Of a stretch of DNA of 10,024 bases, positions 8,410 to 10,024 are shown one piece after another (position 1 is the stretch's first letter; each line of letters starts with the position of its first letter). The position numbers and the translations under genes were made by a program. Source of the DNA: Basidiobolus heterosporus B8920 (lineage: Eukaryota > Basidiobolomycota > Basidiobolomycetes > Basidiobolales > Basidiobolaceae); the NCBI GenBank assembly GCA_000697455.1, contig JNET01035471.1, positions 1 to 10,024 of the forward strand, given 5' to 3'. Below the pieces are notes generated by a model. It did no database searches. It saw only the letters and a program-made list of their open reading frames with translations, and was not told the origin of the DNA.

Positions 8410-8889
8410 CTATAATTGACAAATACTGTCTAGTACTCCAGTTGGTGCTGGATGATTTCTAGTGGTTCTTTTGCGCGGGACAACCACTTTGCAAACCGTT
8501 TTATTGGGTTCGGAGGAGGCGCTTGCTGTAGAGGTTGATTCCGATGACTGGAAGAGAGCATCATGGCTATTGCTATCACTCTCTGTAGATGTTTCTTCCG
8601 CGTCACTTTCATACTCCAAAAGTGCCTGTTCCATTTTTAAAATAGCTTCAGTGGAATACCTACTACATAGCACATATTGAAATGCTAATGGTAGTGCTGG
8701 ATATTCCTTTTCTAAGAACGCCTTTGCCTTATTGTGATACCTAGTTCTTGTTGAGGAATTCAGTTTCCGAAAGGGTGTAATATCGGCCACGTCAGATATC
8801 TTGGAATCCATGTTGATGAAGAGGACGGATGGAATTGCTAACGCATGAACCGGATTCTTGTCAAATCTCACCATTATCTTTTTAATCAT
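8410..8889 (-). CDS. Acidic serine-rich protein with basic C-terminus, unrecognised
   Basis: I do not recognise this 159-residue frame. The first 26 residues are hydrophobic and basic with extra methionines; a start at M27 (8811, MDSKISDVADI) is equally reasonable. Residues 40-90 look folded and helical (RTRYHNKAKAFLEKEY, then FQYVLCSRYSTEAILKMEQA). Residues 91-129 are low-complexity acidic/serine/threonine sequence with several casein-kinase-2-like S/T-x-x-D/E sites. Residues 138-144 (PRKRTTR) are basic and could be a nuclear localisation signal. It lies 54 bases downstream of the zinc-finger frame on the same strand, with a possible polyadenylation signal after it, so the two may share a transcript or gene. 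A nuclear accessory or regulatory role is a guess from composition. Confidence 0.5.
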   Translation of the reverse strand: MIKKIMVRFDKNPVHALAIPSVLFINMDSKISDVADITPFRKLNSSTRTRYHNKAKAFLEKEYPALPLAFQYVLCSRYSTEAILKMEQALLEYESDAEETSTESDSNSHDALFQSSESTSTASASSEPNKTVCKVVVPRKRTTRNHPAPTGVLDSICQL

Positions 8890-8943
8890 TTTTAAAAACC
8901 TTCCATACTTGACAACCGGCGTTGATGTTTCCCGAGCTATTCT

Positions 8944-9126
8944 TCATTCCATGGCAGCCCTCCTTTGATGAGCTTTCAACGGGTACTTGGATGGGGGCCC
9001 TTTCTTTATTGTGAGGGGTAGCTTGTGGACATTGCGGATGTGACGATAGAGCGTGCTTGTACAGGCATATCTGTTACCACAATGTTCACATGACAATGAA
9101 GGTAGTCCGCTTCCACTCATTGTCAT
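8944..9126 (-). CDS. Small C2H2 zinc-finger protein
   Basis: A 60-residue frame with one clear C2H2 finger: CEHCGNRYACTSTLYRHIRN then VH, that is C13-x2-C16-x12-H29-x4-H34, with an aromatic at 20 and leucine at 26 in the normal core positions. A lysine/arginine-rich tail follows (TIKKGPPSKYPLKAHQRR). Such a protein would bind DNA in the nucleus; one finger is usually weak alone, so it may dimerise or be part of a larger product. Two in-frame starts exist (9126 and 9120). A TATA-like box lies only 22-30 bases upstream, so the second start may be the used one. It is the gene nearest the 93-bp palindrome, and a role in binding it is an attractive but untested idea. Confidence 0.6.
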   Translation of the reverse strand: MTMSGSGLPSLSCEHCGNRYACTSTLYRHIRNVHKLPLTIKKGPPSKYPLKAHQRRAAME

Positions 9127-9147
9127 ATTAATAAATGCCTACAAGGG

Positions 9148-9156
9148 CTTTTTATA
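9148..9156 (-). promoter_or_regulatory. Probable TATA box upstream of the zinc-finger gene
   Basis: The minus strand reads GGTTTATAAAAAGCCC, containing TATAAAAAG, a strong match to the polymerase II TATA consensus. It lies between the palindrome and the zinc-finger start, so transcription would begin close to the first ATG and run through the minus-strand genes. Confidence 0.5.
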
Positions 9157-9192
9157 AACCTGATGCTTATTTTTTTTTGCTGTGATTAGCCG

Positions 9193-9285
9193 TGGTTACG
9201 TCCATACTGATTTGTGTGATTGAAAAGCTTTTAGTATATATAAGTAAAAGAATTTCAATCCCACAAATCAGTATGGACGTAACCA
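9193..9285. repeat. 93-bp imperfect palindrome with AT-rich centre
   Basis: The outer 24 bases are a perfect inverted repeat (9193-9216 against 9262-9285; left arm starts TGGTTACGTCC and ends TGATTTGTG). After one mismatch another 8 bases pair (GATTGAAA), then, after two mismatches, CTTTTA. About 39 of 46 positions per arm match, around a centre of alternating A/T at 9239. Weaker pairing of GATT and GCC continues outside. The form recalls herpesvirus oriS, where inverted UL9 sites flank an AT-rich core, though the herpes UL9 box itself is absent. Other readings: a terminal hairpin or concatemer junction of a linear element, or a small foldback transposon. No flanking target-site duplication was found. 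Confidence 0.85.
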
Positions 9286-9286
9286 G

Positions 9287-10024
9287 GCGCAATCCCCTAC
9301 GTATCATTGGCTGTCTGCAGGAATTTCCCCACCACTGATGGCAATACAGTGACCTTGTAAGACACATAACAACAAATGACCATTTGGTGTTGTTGACGTC
9401 AGGAGTACCTACTGCTGATGTCAGAGTACATACCCTGGATAACCCTGAATATGCTAACTTAGCTGAAGAAAAACTGAATAAGTTAGAGCTATGGCTACAA
9501 CGCTTTGGTCACCTGGGCATACAGAATCTGAGAGCACTCCAAGAGAAGAACCTGGTTAAAAGAATAGAACTTGGAAATTCTACCGCTAAGGAAATCTGCA
9601 CTGGGTGTCTTCATGGCAAACAACATAGGAAACCATTTCCTAAGACTAGTGCTGGTAGATCTCATGATCTCCTGGAGCTTGTCCATTCTGACCTTTGTGG
9701 CGCAATGAATACTGCTTCCATAGGTGGAGCTAGATACTTCATCCAATTTACTGATGACTACATTCAAATGACCTTTGTGTACTTTCTTAAGTACAAGAGT
9801 GAGAGTTTTTCTGCTTTCTTGGAGTTCAATGCCCCTGTGGAGAATGAGACAGGAAAGAAAATTAAAGCGCTAAGATCTGATAATGGGGCAGAATACTTGT
9901 CTTTGGAGTTTGACAATATTCTTAAGAAAAATGGAATTAGGCAAGGAACTACCGCCCCTTATACCCCACAACAGAATGGAGTTTTTGAAAGAAACAATTG
10001 TACTATTGTTGAGACTGCCAGGGC
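9287..10024 (+). mobile_element. Ty1/copia retrotransposon fossil, internal part
   Basis: Plus-strand copia pol sequence starts abruptly about where the palindrome ends and continues beyond the window. Its upstream regions (LTR, gag, protease) are absent here, so it was cut off by the neighbouring block, by rearrangement, or continues elsewhere. CpG is low (about 8 in 740 bases), between the values of the left and central blocks. It shows perhaps one or two breaks in its first 100 bases and then reads cleanly to the end. Confidence 0.8.
9366..10024 (+). pseudogene. Copia pre-integrase and integrase region
   Basis: The frame carries a GAG-pre-integrase zinc-binding stretch (LELWLQRFGHLGIQNL, then ICTGCLHGKQ) followed by the integrase catalytic core. 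The acidic triad is visible as HSDLCG (first D at 9690), LRSDNGAEYL (second D at 9879) and QQNGVFERNN (E at 9987): 63 residues between the two Ds by position, then 35 between D and E, the DD35E pattern of retroviral-type integrases. The A-P-Y-T-P-Q-Q-N-G-V-x-E-R phrase is diagnostic of Ty1/copia. The enzyme would insert the element's cDNA into nuclear DNA. The coding frame continues past the window end, so reverse transcriptase and RNase H are expected further on. Confidence 0.85.

Larger units (their letters stand above)
4448..9285 (-). mobile_element. PrimPol-UL9 helicase replication element (virus-like)
   Basis: All recognisable genes of this block lie on the minus strand: C2H2 zinc finger, acidic serine-rich protein, PrimPol-type primase and UL9-like helicase, with a 93-bp palindrome at the upstream edge. 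PrimPol joined to an origin-binding-protein-type helicase is known in giant DNA viruses and associated mobile elements, so a viral insertion or a virus-like transposon is the leading reading. The block differs from its flanks in CpG content (about 115 against 13 in a similar length on the left). No capsid, DNA polymerase, transposase or recombinase is visible, no target-site duplication was found, and the arms of the palindrome do not recur at the left edge. Limits are therefore approximate. It shows about two or three breaks, or unrecognised introns. Confidence 0.5.

Noticed and set aside
9193-9285. Palindrome arm as the terminal inverted repeat of the whole central block
   Set aside because: The arm sequence was sought near the left edge (about 4420-4500) and elsewhere in the window and not found; no flanking duplication was seen either.

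Overview
The window looks like repeat-rich nuclear DNA of a eukaryote, most likely a fungus with a transposon-swollen genome (an inference from the Gag style and AT-rich composition; no host gene is recognised that would fix the lineage). Nothing bacterial is visible: no Shine-Dalgarno-led operons, no rRNA or tRNA genes, no CRISPR array.

Left block (1-4450): retrotransposon-derived and almost CpG-free. A Ty3-like LTR element on the minus strand occupies at least 937-2396. Its 5' LTR (1785-2396) carries a TATA box and is followed by a primer-binding site (1762-1780), a GTTGA microsatellite in the leader, and a decayed gag. It runs leftwards, perhaps out of the window. A second, shorter copy of the same LTR lies at 4189-4426. 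The first 357 bases are packed with CTTTA/TAAAG pentamers, and 2397-4188 holds nothing recognisable.

Central block (about 4450-9285), all genes on the minus strand and with near-ordinary CpG content: a replication module. In transcription order it has a small C2H2 zinc-finger gene, an acidic serine-rich gene with a basic tail, then a primase-helicase region in three open segments. The first primase segment carries the YLDIE metal-binding motif of PrimPol-type archaeo-eukaryotic primases. The second carries the K-x-S-x-H motif, the D-x2-VY motif, a four-cysteine zinc-binding region and a Walker A (APMGSGKT). The third carries the distal helicase motifs of the herpesvirus UL9 (Herpes_ori_bp) family. 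PrimPol plus UL9-like helicase is a combination known from giant viruses and related mobile DNA. Just upstream of the first gene lies a 93-bp imperfect palindrome with an AT-rich centre, in the position and shape of a replication origin or a terminal hairpin.

Right block (9287-10024): a plus-strand Ty1/copia element beginning abruptly next to the palindrome, with the pre-integrase and integrase region running out of the window.

The best candidate for a little-described system is the central block: initiator helicase, primase, small DNA-binding protein and putative origin together, with no transposase or integrase visible. Under the fossil rule it is treated as a virus-like element that shows about two or three breaks, or unrecognised introns.
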